The notes under the pieces were generated by a model. It did not search any database and was not told where the DNA came from. It saw nothing but the letters and a program-made list of their open reading frames with translations. Below are positions 43,176 to 52,195 of a stretch of 59,755 bases of DNA, one piece after another; positions within the stretch are counted from its first letter, which is position 1, and each line of letters starts with the position of its first letter. Source of the stretch: an uncultured Bacilli bacterium (GTDB lineage Bacteria > Bacillota_I > Bacilli_A > RFN20 > CAG-826). The translations under genes and the position numbers were made by a program. Where the stretch lies: assembly GCA_944358895.1 (NCBI GenBank), contig CALVSB010000008.1:1-59755 (forward strand), read 5' to 3'.

Positions 43176-44902
43176 CGTTCTAAGATGCCCCTTATCGTCG
43201 CGAGTTCGTCCGCGAGGTAGGCGTGCTCCCGGCGGTAGTTCACAGCCAAGGGGTCGCTTTCGATCGAGGCGAGAAGGAGTTCGTATTCCTCCTTCGCTTT
43301 CTTATGGGCCTCGGCATTTCCCATCGCGAGGGCCAGCTTCTTCTGGGCCGCTTTGAGCTGAGTATCGATTTCCCGGAGGTGGGCGAGGCTAGAAGGATCG
43401 GCGATCTTCGCCTTGGCCAGCTTCGTATCTTCCTCGAGGGAAAGGAGGTAGGAAACGTCGCGGGCCTTGGCCGCGAGGGGATCTTCCGCGAGCTCGCCTT
43501 TCAGGTGGAAGGTCTTGCTTTCGAGGATCTTCACGTTCGCGAGGCATCCCTTGAGGTAGGCCGGCCCCGGGAAGTTGACGAGTTTCCCCTCGACCGTGTA
43601 GCCGGAAAGGATGTCGCTATCTTTTTTCGAGGGCCCGTCGACTAAGACCTCGACCGTCTTCCCGACGAACGTCGCGGCATATTCGGAGGTCGAGCGCTCC
43701 ACCGCGTCTTTGAGGCGGAGGAACCGCTTATGGCTCACTTCGGAGGGAACCTGTTCCATCTTAGCGGCCGGGGTGCCGGGACGCGGCGAGTAGATGAAAG
43801 TGAAGGCCGAGGCGTATTTGGCTTCCTCGACCAGGGAAAGGGTATCCTCGAATTCTTCCTCGGTCTCGCCCGGGAAGCCGACGATAATGTCGGTCGAGAC
43901 GGCGAGTCTCGGGACGATCGAACGGATTTCCCTTAGCCGCTCGAGATACTCTTCCCGGGTATACCGCCGGCCCATCCGCCTCAAGCAGGAGGTCGAGCCG
44001 CTTTGGACCGGGAAGTGGAGAGCCGGGCAGATATTGGGGCATTCCGCCATCGCCTCGGCCATCTCCTTATTGAAGACGCTCGGGTAGGAAGTGAGGAAGC
44101 GGAGGCGCGGGATTCCCGTCTTCGCGACGTCGCGGAGAAGGTCGGCGAAGAGATAGCCGTCCTTCAGGTCGAGGCCGTAGGAATTGACGTTTTGCCCGAG
44201 GAGGGTGATTTCCTTGTAGCCTTCCCTTACGAGCTCCTGGCATTCCTTCAGAATGTCTTCCTTCTTCCGGCTCCGTTCCCGTCCCCGGGCATAGGGGACG
44301 ATGCAATAGGTGCAGAACTTGTCGCAGCCGAAGGAGATGTTCACGTAGGCTTTGTTCTCGTCGAGCCGACGGACCGGCAAGTCCTCGACGATCTCGCTAT
44401 AAAGGGGGCGGACGTTGATCGTCCTTTTCTTCATGGCTTCCGCGAGCAGGGAAAGAAGATCTCCCACCTCATGGGTCGAGATGACGAGCCGCACCCAGGG
44501 GTAGCGTTCCATGATGTCTTCCCCAAGGCCATCGATCGCCATGGCGCATCCGGCAATAACGAGCGCAAAATCCTTGTCTTTTTGGTAGTTTTCCTTGTAG
44601 AGGCCGATTTCGCCGTAGATTTTCTCCTCGGCGTTTTCCCTGACCGCGCAGGTATTGATGATGGCAATCGAGGCTTCTTTTTCGTCTTTGGCCTCGTGCA
44701 TCCCAAGAAGGCTCAATAAGCCAGCCATCGCCTCGCCGTCGCGGATGTTTCCCTGGCAGCCGTAAGTCTTGACGAAATAGGCCTTGCCCGCGAATTTCTC
44801 TTTGAGGATCGGGGGCACTTCCCCGTCGAAGCGCGTCCGCTTAACTTCGGCCCGCTTGGCCGCCAGGGTCTCGCAGGCTACCGATAGCCGATTGATGCTC
44901 AT
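43172..44902 (-). CDS. miaB: MiaB methylthiotransferase fused to a YlbF/YmcA-like domain
   Basis: 576 residues, about 100 longer than usual MiaB. Residues 40-165 are the UPF0004 domain (TYGCQGN, NTCAVRENAEEK, AGCAMA), 190-400 the radical-SAM core with CDKFCTYC, and about 405-470 the TRAM domain. Residues ~474-576 are an added all-helical domain (ARDVSYLLSLEEDTKLAKAK..., EYELLLASIESDPLAVNY) like the Com_YlbF family of YlbF/YmcA. It adds a methylthio group to i6A37 of tRNA. ymcA stands next to miaB in B. subtilis, so this is probably a fusion of neighbours. The stop overlaps miaA and the start overlaps ymdB. Confidence 0.93.
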   Translation of the reverse strand: MSINRLSVACETLAAKRAEVKRTRFDGEVPPILKEKFAGKAYFVKTYGCQGNIRDGEAMAGLLSLLGMHEAKDEKEASIAIINTCAVRENAEEKIYGEIGLYKENYQKDKDFALVIAGCAMAIDGLGEDIMERYPWVRLVISTHEVGDLLSLLAEAMKKRTINVRPLYSEIVEDLPVRRLDENKAYVNISFGCDKFCTYCIVPYARGRERSRKKEDILKECQELVREGYKEITLLGQNVNSYGLDLKDGYLFADLLRDVAKTGIPRLRFLTSYPSVFNKEMAEAMAECPNICPALHFPVQSGSTSCLRRMGRRYTREEYLERLREIRSIVPRLAVSTDIIVGFPGETEEEFEDTLSLVEEAKYASAFTFIYSPRPGTPAAKMEQVPSEVSHKRFLRLKDAVERSTSEYAATFVGKTVEVLVDGPSKKDSDILSGYTVEGKLVNFPGPAYLKGCLANVKILESKTFHLKGELAEDPLAAKARDVSYLLSLEEDTKLAKAKIADPSSLAHLREIDTQLKAAQKKLALAMGNAEAHKKAKEEYELLLASIESDPLAVNYRREHAYLADELATIRGILER

Positions 44903-45687
44903 AGTGTTTCCTTTCGATTGATCCGTTCGATCTTCCTGGCCGCCCCGCTATGCTCGTCGATGTCGACGAGGACGGCGTTTGCCATCAAGGTCTTCCCGCT
45001 TCCCGGGCGGAGGGAGAGACGCTTGCCGCGGACGAATTTGTCGACGGTCGTCTCGGCATCGAAGCCGATGATGCCATCATAGTCCCCGCACATCCCGACG
45101 TCGCTCATGAAGGCCGTGTGGCCATTAAGAATCCGCTCGTCGGAAGTCTGGACATGGGTGTGGGTCCCGACGACCGCGGACACTTTCCCGGCGAGATAAT
45201 GGGCGAAGATGCCCTTCTCGCTCGTCGACTCGGCGTGGAAATCCACGAAGTGGACGACCTCGTCGCTTTCCCGGAGAATCCGGTCGATTGCCTCGTAGGG
45301 CGAGGCATAGTCGCGGTCCATGAGCCCTTGGCCCATCACGTTGCTGACCCTGATCCGCCCATGCCCGGGAACGAAGTAGGCGCGGGAAGGATAGCCCCGC
45401 TTCTCTTCGCTATAGCCCGCCGGGCGGACGATGCCTTTTTCCTCGTCGAGATGGGAAAGGATGTCGGGCTTCCGGTCGAAATGGTTCCCAAGGGTCACGC
45501 AATCGGCCCCGGCCCCGTAGATTTCCAGGTAGTCGTCATAGGTAAGGCCCCGTCCGTCACTGGCCGCGTTTTCTCCGTTCACGATGACGAAGTCGGCTTT
45601 CGTCTCTTCCTTGAGCGGGCCTAAAAAGAAGGAGAGGGCCTTGAGCCCGCTCCTTCCGACGACGTCCCCGAAAAAGAGAACGCGCAT
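44899..45687 (-). CDS. ymdB: YmdB-family metallophosphoesterase
   Basis: 262 residues, PF13277 fold. MRVLFFGDVVGRSG, NGENAASDGRGLTYDDY, TLGNHFDRKPDI, VDFHAESTSEK and VGTHTHVQTSDERIL supply the di-metal site. In B. subtilis YmdB is a 2',3'-cyclic-AMP phosphodiesterase that affects biofilm and RNase Y-dependent mRNA decay. It follows rny by one base and overlaps miaB by four. Confidence 0.94.
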   Translation of the reverse strand: MRVLFFGDVVGRSGLKALSFFLGPLKEETKADFVIVNGENAASDGRGLTYDDYLEIYGAGADCVTLGNHFDRKPDILSHLDEEKGIVRPAGYSEEKRGYPSRAYFVPGHGRIRVSNVMGQGLMDRDYASPYEAIDRILRESDEVVHFVDFHAESTSEKGIFAHYLAGKVSAVVGTHTHVQTSDERILNGHTAFMSDVGMCGDYDGIIGFDAETTVDKFVRGKRLSLRPGSGKTLMANAVLVDIDEHSGAARKIERINRKETL

Positions 45688-45688
45688 T

Positions 45689-47269
45689 TTACTTGGCCGT
45701 CTCCACCGCCCGGTATTCCCGGATGACATTGACCTTGATCTGGCCGGGATACGTCATCGTCGACTCGATCTTGTCCTTCATCTGGACGGCGAGCTTGACC
45801 GCGTCGCTGTCGGAAACCTTCTCCGGGATGACCATGACGCGGATCTCGCGCCCGGCCTGGACGGCATAGGCTTGCTGGACCCCGTCGAAGCCCTTGGCAA
45901 TCTCTTCGAGCTGGGTGATCCGCTTGACATAGGTTTCCATCGTCTCGCTCCGGGCGCCCGGACGGGCCGCCGAGAGGGTATCGGCCGCCGCCACGAGGTG
46001 GGAGATGACGTACTTGGCCTCGACATCCCCGTGATGGGACTCGATGGCGTTGATGACGACGTCGGGCTCGCCGTACTTCCGGGCCAGTTCGGCCCCGAGG
46101 GCCACGTGGCTGCCCTCGACTTCGAAGTCGACGGCCTTGCCGATGTCGTGGAGGAGGCCGGCCCGCTTGGCGAGGTTCTGGTCAAGCCCGAGCTCGGCCG
46201 CCATGATGCCGGCGAGATGGGCGACCTCGACCGAGTGCATGAGGGCGTTCTGGCCGTAGGAGGTGCGGTACTTGAGCTTGCCAAGCTGGGCGAGGAGCTC
46301 GCGGCGAATCCGCGGGAGACCGAGCTTGTTGGCGGCTTCTTCGCCGGCCTTGGCCGTCTCGGTTTCGACTTCCTTCTTCATCTTGGCCGCGATGTCCTCG
46401 ATCCGCCCCGGCTGGATCCGCCCGTCGCGGACGAGGGCTTCGAGGGTCCGCCGGGCGATTTCCCGGCGGATCGGGTTGAAGCAAGAGATGGTGATGGCTT
46501 CCGGGGTGTCGTCGATGACGAGGTCGACCCCGAGGGTCTGCTCGAGGACCCGGATGTTCCGCCCTTCGCGGCCGATGATCCGTCCCTTCAGCTCGTCGGT
46601 CGGGAGGGCGATGACGGCCACCGTCCGCTCGGTCGTGACTTCCTGGGCATACTTGTCGCAAGCGAGGCTCAATAGATCCTTGGCCTTGGCTTCGGCCGTG
46701 TCGCGGGCCTCGTCTTCGGCATTCTTGATGTAAGAGGCGATTTCGCTGGCCATCCGGCTCTCGACCCGGGCCATGATCTCGTCATGGGCTTCCTTCGTCG
46801 ACATGCCGGAGACTTTCTCGAGTTCGGCGATGATGTCCTGGATCTTCCTATCGAGTTCCTCGGCCTTCCGGTCGTTGGCCTCGATCTTCGAGGTGAGGAC
46901 GTTGTTTTTTTCTTCGAGGGTCTTCTCCCGCTCGAGGAGGGCACGGTCGCGCTGGTCAATCGTCTTTTCCCGCATCGCGAGGTTGCTTTGCTGGGCGAGG
47001 ACTTCGCTCTTCATCTCGCGGATCTCGTTCTGGGTTTCCTGCTTCTTCTCGAAGGCCGCCTGCTTGGCGTCGAGCTCGGCGTTCTTCTTGATCCGTTCGG
47101 CCTTGGTTTCGGCTTCCTTCAGGATCTGCTTGGCCTCGCGGCTCGCGTTCTTCTTGGCGAGTTTCGGCCCGAGGACGAGGAAGAGGACGGCGATAATGGC
47201 CGCCCCGACGACGAAAGCGCCGGCAAGCGAAAGGCCGAGCACTGTTTCGGAAATGTCGAGATAAAACAT
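45689..47269 (-). CDS. rny: ribonuclease Y
   Basis: 526 residues. An N-terminal membrane helix (about 10-33), a long coiled coil (40-200), a KH domain (about 215-280, LKGRIIGREGRNIRVLEQ) and an HD domain (HSVEVAHLAG, LLHDIGKAVDFE, ESHHGD). It is the main membrane-bound endonuclease starting mRNA decay in Bacillota. AAGGAGA precedes ATG. First gene of rny-ymdB-miaB-miaA-tcdA. Confidence 0.97.
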   Translation of the reverse strand: MFYLDISETVLGLSLAGAFVVGAAIIAVLFLVLGPKLAKKNASREAKQILKEAETKAERIKKNAELDAKQAAFEKKQETQNEIREMKSEVLAQQSNLAMREKTIDQRDRALLEREKTLEEKNNVLTSKIEANDRKAEELDRKIQDIIAELEKVSGMSTKEAHDEIMARVESRMASEIASYIKNAEDEARDTAEAKAKDLLSLACDKYAQEVTTERTVAVIALPTDELKGRIIGREGRNIRVLEQTLGVDLVIDDTPEAITISCFNPIRREIARRTLEALVRDGRIQPGRIEDIAAKMKKEVETETAKAGEEAANKLGLPRIRRELLAQLGKLKYRTSYGQNALMHSVEVAHLAGIMAAELGLDQNLAKRAGLLHDIGKAVDFEVEGSHVALGAELARKYGEPDVVINAIESHHGDVEAKYVISHLVAAADTLSAARPGARSETMETYVKRITQLEEIAKGFDGVQQAYAVQAGREIRVMVIPEKVSDSDAVKLAVQMKDKIESTMTYPGQIKVNVIREYRAVETAK

Positions 47270-47430
47270 CGGTGGTTCTCCTTACGAGACCTCCGTTCCG
47301 GGGTTACTTTCAGGCAAAAGATGTCGATTGCGCTCTATTGAAATGGGCAGGGCCCAAGACAGATTGAGATTCCGGGCGGGAAGGCTCGACTACGATTTTA
47401 ATCCCCTTCGCCTTTTTCCGCCATAGGGGG

Positions 47431-49098
47431 CTATGCTTCGAAGCGATAAAGGAAGGTCTTCGTCCCTTCGCCGATTCCCTCGTCGACGTCCATCCGGACA
47501 TAGCCGTGGCCAAGATAGGGATCCTTGTAGGTCGTCTCGATCGAAAGGATGCCGGTCCGACTATCGAGGAGATCGTTCTTGAAGTAGACGTCGAGGCTGG
47601 CGACGATCCCCGCTTCGCTCCGACCGATGAGGGAATAAAGGCCATAGGGGCCGGAGGCTGCCAAGGCGTAGGAGTAGCTTTCGGTGAGGTTTTTCAAAAG
47701 CGTCGGCTCAGACAATGAATAGACGCCTTCCTCGTAAGCGACTTCGTAGGAAACAAGGGTCTCGTTCCCGAGGCAATAGACCAAATCCTCGGCATTGGAA
47801 GGCGTGACGATGGCCTGCTCGGCAAAGGGGATTAGGAAATCCCCGTCCGGGGAGAGGAGGGCTTCCATCGTCCCGCTTTCGAGGAGAATGGCGTCTGGCC
47901 CCGGGAGATAGGTGGCGCTGAGACCGGAAAGATCGTGGGTCAAGATGAGGTTTTCGTCGTAAAGGCTCCTCGTGTCCACGTTGAAATAGGACCCGTTGCC
48001 CATCTTGGCAAAGCCCCAGGGGGTAATGTTGCCGGTCAGTTCGTAGGCAATGCCCCCATCGCAGTCGAGGAGGACATTCACCTCCGAGGTCAGGGCCCGC
48101 TGGCCGCTGATCTTGTAGACGGTCGCCCAGGTTAGGTTGGGCTCCCCGTTCGCGTCGTTGATGGCCGGGCCGCCCATGTCGCCGAGTCTCATTTCCTTGA
48201 TGAGGTAGTCGGGCTCGAAGGACTCGATGGCTCCGCTCAAAAGATCGATCCGATAGCCGATGAGATCGTACTTGGTGCCGTTCAGGAAGTAGGAATAGTC
48301 CGCGGCATCCTCGAGAAGAGGGATCGAGACCTGGCCCACGAGGCGGCCGCCGGTCATGTATTGACGCTCGCTCTGGCCATAGGGGTATTTCGGGAGGGCG
48401 AAGGAGCTTTGGATGTTCCCGCTCCCGTCGATGACATAGCAGTCGCCGCTGCCGTTATTCACCAAGGCGAGCCCCTCGAGGCCATAAGGCGAAAGGTCAT
48501 AGGCCACCGAGGAGTCGCTCGGGAACTGGGTGAGGGTCCAACCAACCTCGACCGGGACCATCTCCCCTTCTTCCGAGGGAACGTAGCAATAGGTCATGTC
48601 GACTTGCTCGCCCGACGCGGAAGTCCCGATGATGCGCACTTCGTGCTGCCGGTTCGCGTAGCCTTCGGTAAAACTCAGGCTAAGGAGAGGATTCCCTTCG
48701 TAAAGCTCATTTCCGAGGCCATCGTAGATATGGGAGGAAGCATCGCTTTCGTAGTAGACGTAGAAGCCGGCTATGCTGCTTTGGTAGAAAGCATAGTTTC
48801 CAGCGAACGATGTTCCGATGAGCCCTCCGACATAAAGGGAGTAGACGCGTTGCTCGCCCACCGACTCCAAAACCACCGCCCCGCGGGTCACGGAAAGGTC
48901 TTCTTCCACCGCATAGCCCGAGCCAAGGGCCAAGGAAAGGTCGAAGCTTTCCTTCGTGGCCGCGGAGTAAGAACGGAGGTCATAACTCACCAAATTGGCA
49001 TCGACCAAAGCCTTGTCGGCCACACTTTGCGGACCTTCGTCGCCGCAGGAGACGAGGAGCAGGGCGAGGGCCATAGGCAGGAAAATGGTTCGTTTCAT
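47431..49098 (-). CDS. lipoprotein of unknown function
   Basis: 555 residues. Signal MKRTIFLPMALALLLVSC with lipobox LVSC. The mature part is rich in Tyr, Gly, Ser and short beta-like repeats (several SY..P.YL, GxxxVYSL segments), suggesting a beta-propeller-like fold, though no family is recognised. GGGAGG is eight bases before ATG. It stands alone between rny and recA, both on the same strand; about 160 bases to rny hold nothing clear. Confidence 0.82.
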   Translation of the reverse strand: MKRTIFLPMALALLLVSCGDEGPQSVADKALVDANLVSYDLRSYSAATKESFDLSLALGSGYAVEEDLSVTRGAVVLESVGEQRVYSLYVGGLIGTSFAGNYAFYQSSIAGFYVYYESDASSHIYDGLGNELYEGNPLLSLSFTEGYANRQHEVRIIGTSASGEQVDMTYCYVPSEEGEMVPVEVGWTLTQFPSDSSVAYDLSPYGLEGLALVNNGSGDCYVIDGSGNIQSSFALPKYPYGQSERQYMTGGRLVGQVSIPLLEDAADYSYFLNGTKYDLIGYRIDLLSGAIESFEPDYLIKEMRLGDMGGPAINDANGEPNLTWATVYKISGQRALTSEVNVLLDCDGGIAYELTGNITPWGFAKMGNGSYFNVDTRSLYDENLILTHDLSGLSATYLPGPDAILLESGTMEALLSPDGDFLIPFAEQAIVTPSNAEDLVYCLGNETLVSYEVAYEEGVYSLSEPTLLKNLTESYSYALAASGPYGLYSLIGRSEAGIVASLDVYFKNDLLDSRTGILSIETTYKDPYLGHGYVRMDVDEGIGEGTKTFLYRFEA

Positions 49099-49195
49099 AG
49101 GAAAATCCTCCCCAAATCGCCCTTATTTTGGACGATTTGTATCATTATTCCTAGTCAGCCCCGGGAAATCGAGTGGTAACTGAAACGCAAGATAT

Positions 49196-49222
49196 AAAAA
49201 AGAAGGGGGTTGGCCCCCCTTC
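49196..49222 (-). terminator. terminator of recA
   Basis: Minus strand AAGGGGGG-CCAA-CCCCCTT followed by CTTTTTT, directly after the recA stop. Confidence 0.88.
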
Positions 49223-49224
49223 CC

Positions 49225-50223
49225 TTATTCGCCTTTGAGCTTCAGGACGATTTCGTCCTCGAGCTTCTTCATAGCCTCGGGATTAGCCTCGAGGTAGCCT
49301 TTGGCCGCCTCTTTGCCGTTGCCGATCTTGTCCTCGCCGAGCTGGTACCAGTTGCCGCTCTTCTTGAGGAGGCCATACTCGACGCCGAGGTCGACGATCT
49401 CGCCGCTCTTGGAGATGCCTTTGCCGTAGATGATCTCGATGGTGCAGCTCTTGAAAGGCGGCGCCACCTTGTTCTTGACCACTTTGACCCGGACGGAGTT
49501 GCCGACGATTTCCGAGCCGTTCTTGATGGCTTCCGCCCGCCGGATGTCGAGGCGGATCGAGGCATAGAACTTGAGGGCCCGGCCGCCGGTCGTCGTCTCG
49601 GGGTTCCCGTAGACGACCCCGACCTTTTCCCGGAGCTGGTTGATGAAGATGACGAGGCACTGGCTCTTGGCCAAGATGCCGGCCAGCTTCCGCATGCCCT
49701 TGGACATGAGGCGGGCCTGGAGGCCGACCTGGTTGTCGGACATGACCCCGTCGAGTTCAGCCTGCGGCACGAGAGCCGCGACCGAGTCGACGACGATGAT
49801 GTCGATGGCGCCCGAGGAGGCCAGCATGTCGACGATTTCGAGGGCCTGCTCGCCGCTATCGGGCTGGGAAAGGATGAGTTCGTCGATGTCGACGCCGAGA
49901 TGGGCCGCGTATTCGGGATCGATGGCGTGTTCGGCATCGATGTAGGCCGCGCGTCCGCCCGCCTTCTGGGCTTCGCTCACCGCCTCGAGGGCCAGGGTCG
50001 TCTTGCCCGAGCTTTCGGGTCCGTAGATCTCGACGATCCGCCCGCGCGGGTAGCCGCCCACCCCCAGGGCCTGGTTGAGGAGAAGGGAGCCGCTCGGGAT
50101 GACGTTCACGTCAACGTGGGGCTGCTCGCCCATCTTCATGACGGCCCCGCGGCCGTAGGCTTTCTCGATGGCCTTGAGGGCCGCGTCGAGAGCTTCGTCT
50201 TTGTCAGTTGGTTTTTCTACCAT
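49225..50223 (-). CDS. recA: recombinase RecA
   Basis: 332 residues. Walker [10 protein letters not shown], the [14 protein letters not shown] and [15 protein letters not shown] segments, and the DNA-loop region [17 protein letters not shown] are all complete. Drives homologous recombination and the SOS response. AGGAGG is seven bases before ATG 50223. It follows cinA by under 50 bases; the C-terminal tail is short with few acidic residues. Confidence 0.98.
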   Translation of the reverse strand: MVEKPTDKDEALDAALKAIEKAYGRGAVMKMGEQPHVDVNVIPSGSLLLNQALGVGGYPRGRIVEIYGPESSGKTTLALEAVSEAQKAGGRAAYIDAEHAIDPEYAAHLGVDIDELILSQPDSGEQALEIVDMLASSGAIDIIVVDSVAALVPQAELDGVMSDNQVGLQARLMSKGMRKLAGILAKSQCLVIFINQLREKVGVVYGNPETTTGGRALKFYASIRLDIRRAEAIKNGSEIVGNSVRVKVVKNKVAPPFKSCTIEIIYGKGISKSGEIVDLGVEYGLLKKSGNWYQLGEDKIGNGKEAAKGYLEANPEAMKKLEDEIVLKLKGE

Positions 50224-50270
50224 GCAGGTACCTCCTCTTACATATAGAGGACAAAATGGCATCTTGGCCC

Positions 50271-50747
50271 TCAGGCGTAAATGGAAATGAGGGCATCGAG
50301 CATCATCTCGACGGCTTTTTCCCGGATTTCGTTCCGCGTGCCGGAGAAATCCTGGCCCATCGAGACGTGGCCTTTCTTGGTCGCGATGCACATCTCGACC
50401 CGCCCGACCGGCGCTTCGCCTGGCTCGGCGGTCGGGCCGGCGTTGCCCGTGAAGGAAACGGCAACGTCCACCTTGAGGCGGCGGAGTCCGCCGACGGCCA
50501 TCTCGGTCGCGACTTTTTCGCTCACGACGCCGAGGCGGTCGATGTCGGTGAGGGATACCCCGACCAATTCGTGCTTAGCCTCGGGGGTATAGGTAACGAA
50601 GCCGCCCTTGAGAACCTTGCTGGCTCCCGGGACCGAGCAAAGGCTCGAGGCAAAGAGCCCGCCGGTGAGCGACTCGACCGAGCCGATGGTGAGGTGGCGC
50701 TCCGTCAGGGCCTGGATGACTTTGTAGGCTTTCTCAATGCTGACCAT
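50271..50747 (-). CDS. CinA C-terminal family protein (NMN amidase type)
   Basis: 158 residues, only the C-terminal amidohydrolase domain of CinA (PncC). Marks: [32 protein letters not shown] and SFTGNAGP. It would turn nicotinamide mononucleotide into nicotinic-acid mononucleotide in NAD recycling. The N-terminal COG1058 half of full CinA is absent. cinA-recA linkage is a known Bacillota pattern. Its start overlaps the end of pgsA by 14 bases. Confidence 0.92.
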   Translation of the reverse strand: MVSIEKAYKVIQALTERHLTIGSVESLTGGLFASSLCSVPGASKVLKGGFVTYTPEAKHELVGVSLTDIDRLGVVSEKVATEMAVGGLRRLKVDVAVSFTGNAGPTAEPGEAPVGRVEMCIATKKGHVSMGQDFSGTRNEIREKAVEMMLDALISIYA

Positions 50748-51366
50748 TTTCGACCTTTCCTCCTTTAAGGACCGAACGGTTCTTGACCAGGTAATCGATC
50801 ATCGAAAGAAGGGAGACGGCCGTCGCGAGATAGACGAACCACGAAACGATCCGCAGGGCCGGGTCCCATCCCGCATCGAAATAGGAGAAGGGCCAGCCGT
50901 TCAGGAAAACGAGGACCAAAGCCGCCATCTGGAGGACGGTCTTGGCCTTCCCGAAATAGGAAGCGGCCAGCACCGTTCCCCGGGTCGCCGCGACCTGGCG
51001 GAAGGCATCGATCACGAGATCGCGGGCAATCATGAGGATGACGCAGATCAAGCTGATCGAAATGTTCCCGTAACGGGGGAACGCGAGATAGATGAGCATC
51101 GAGTCGACGAGAAGTTTGTCGGCAATCGGGTCGAGGAACTTCCCGAGGTCGGTCACTTCGCGGCGCTTCCTGGCCAGATATCCATCAAGGAAGTCGCTTA
51201 AGCTCGCGACGAGGAAAACGGCGCAGGCGATGAGATAGGTCAAGTTGATGCCGCTATTGCCAAGGATGAGGTTGCTATTCGGAATGGCTTCCATCGCGAA
51301 GAGGAAAACCCAAAGCAAAACGACGAGGACGATCCGGGTGAAGGTGATTTTCGTCGGAAGGTTCAT
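50734..51366 (-). CDS. pgsA: CDP-diacylglycerol-glycerol-3-phosphate 3-phosphatidyltransferase
   Basis: 210 residues. Makes phosphatidylglycerol phosphate. The CDP-alcohol phosphotransferase motif DFLDGYLARKRREVTDLGKFLDPIADK (DGx2ARx8Gx3Dx3D) is complete, with about five to six membrane helices. GGAG precedes ATG 51366. It begins 14 bases after the rnpB 3' end with no terminator or promoter between. Confidence 0.95.
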   Translation of the reverse strand: MNLPTKITFTRIVLVVLLWVFLFAMEAIPNSNLILGNSGINLTYLIACAVFLVASLSDFLDGYLARKRREVTDLGKFLDPIADKLLVDSMLIYLAFPRYGNISISLICVILMIARDLVIDAFRQVAATRGTVLAASYFGKAKTVLQMAALVLVFLNGWPFSYFDAGWDPALRIVSWFVYLATAVSLLSMIDYLVKNRSVLKGGKVENGQH

Positions 51367-51379
51367 AGCGCTCCAATCT

Positions 51380-51716
51380 AGTGAGTGCCCGGCCCGGTAA
51401 GCCATGTTCTGTCGAGGGCGGCAATTAATCTCGGATTGCTCCGAGGCTCGGCGCTTCGTTTCGCGCTTCGCCTTTCCCCTACCAAATTTGGGTTTCTCGC
51501 TTGCGGGGTTTGCCTCGTTTCATCCTGCCCTCGCGAGCAGGCTCGTCTCTGTGGCACCTTAGGGACTCCTGTCTCAGGGAGACATTCGTCCGCCGTTACG
51601 CGCTCCCGCGTACCTAGGCTTATCGCTTCGCCTAGCACAAACGTTACGGCCGTCGCAGGCCGTGCGAGCATGGACTTTCCTCTGCCCGGAGGCAGCTGCC
51701 GCCTGGGCCGGGGGTA
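51380..51716 (-). ncRNA. rnpB: RNase P RNA
   Basis: Minus strand. Terminal stem P1 is CCCGGCCC/GGGCCGGG (51705-51712 with 51388-51395). The universal GAGGAAAGTCC..TGCTCGCACGG, the GCCACAGAGACGA block, GAAACCCAAATTTGGTAGGGG and ACAGAA...GGCTTACC end are all present. It processes tRNA 5' ends. It follows the gpsB stop directly and precedes pgsA; ends are uncertain by a few bases. Confidence 0.95.
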
Positions 51717-51717
51717 C

Positions 51718-52107
51718 TTACTTCCTCTTTTCGAGGGTCGTCGGATCGTATCCCAGCTCGTGGACGAAGGCCGAGAGACGGTTCAACTGGTTGATGAGCC
51801 CGATGTTCTCGGCCGTCGGGGCATCCCCGGGCCGGATATGGTCGAGCTTGTTATGGAGGGAAGCGTTTTCGGCCTCGAGCGCCCGAATCCGATCGCTCGT
51901 CTTGGGGTCGAGGCTCCGCTTCGCGAGCTCATTTCTGAGCGAGGCGATGTATTCCTCGCTTTCCTTGCGGTAGGCGAGGAAGGACTGGTAGTCGAGGATG
52001 ACCTTGTCGAGGAAGGCATCGACCTCGTCCGGGTCATAGCCGCGGACGTTCTTCGTGAACTTCTCGGCAAGGATTTCCTTGGGGCTTAGTTCCAGCTTGT
52101 GTTCCAT
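51718..52107 (-). CDS. gpsB: GpsB/DivIVA-family cell-division protein
   Basis: 129 residues. The N-terminal lipid/peptide-binding part has LSPKEILAEKFTKNVRGYDPDEVDAFLDKVILDY, followed by a coiled coil (about 45-100). In Bacillota GpsB links PBPs and the division machinery, and gpsB stands next to rnpB as here. TTGAAG-17-TATAAT (52119-52147) ends 11 bases before ATG, so the leader is about four bases and has no ribosome site. Confidence 0.93.
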   Translation of the reverse strand: MEHKLELSPKEILAEKFTKNVRGYDPDEVDAFLDKVILDYQSFLAYRKESEEYIASLRNELAKRSLDPKTSDRIRALEAENASLHNKLDHIRPGDAPTAENIGLINQLNRLSAFVHELGYDPTTLEKRK

Positions 52108-52118
52108 AACGCTTAGCG

Positions 52119-52147
52119 ATTATACCGAAACGCCCCTTTCCCTTCAA
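52119..52147 (-). promoter_or_regulatory. promoter of gpsB-rnpB
   Basis: Minus strand TTGAAG (52142-52147), 17-base spacer, perfect TATAAT (52119-52124). It would drive gpsB, rnpB and probably pgsA-cinA-recA. Confidence 0.8.
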
Positions 52148-52155
52148 CGAAGGCA

Positions 52156-52182
52156 AAAGAAAAGGAGCCCAAAGGGCTCCTC
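52156..52182 (-). terminator. terminator of the flavin-reductase-like gene
   Basis: Minus strand AGGAGCCC-TTT-GGGCTCCT followed by TTTCTTTT. Confidence 0.85.
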
Positions 52183-52195
52183 GCTTCTTTTCGGC

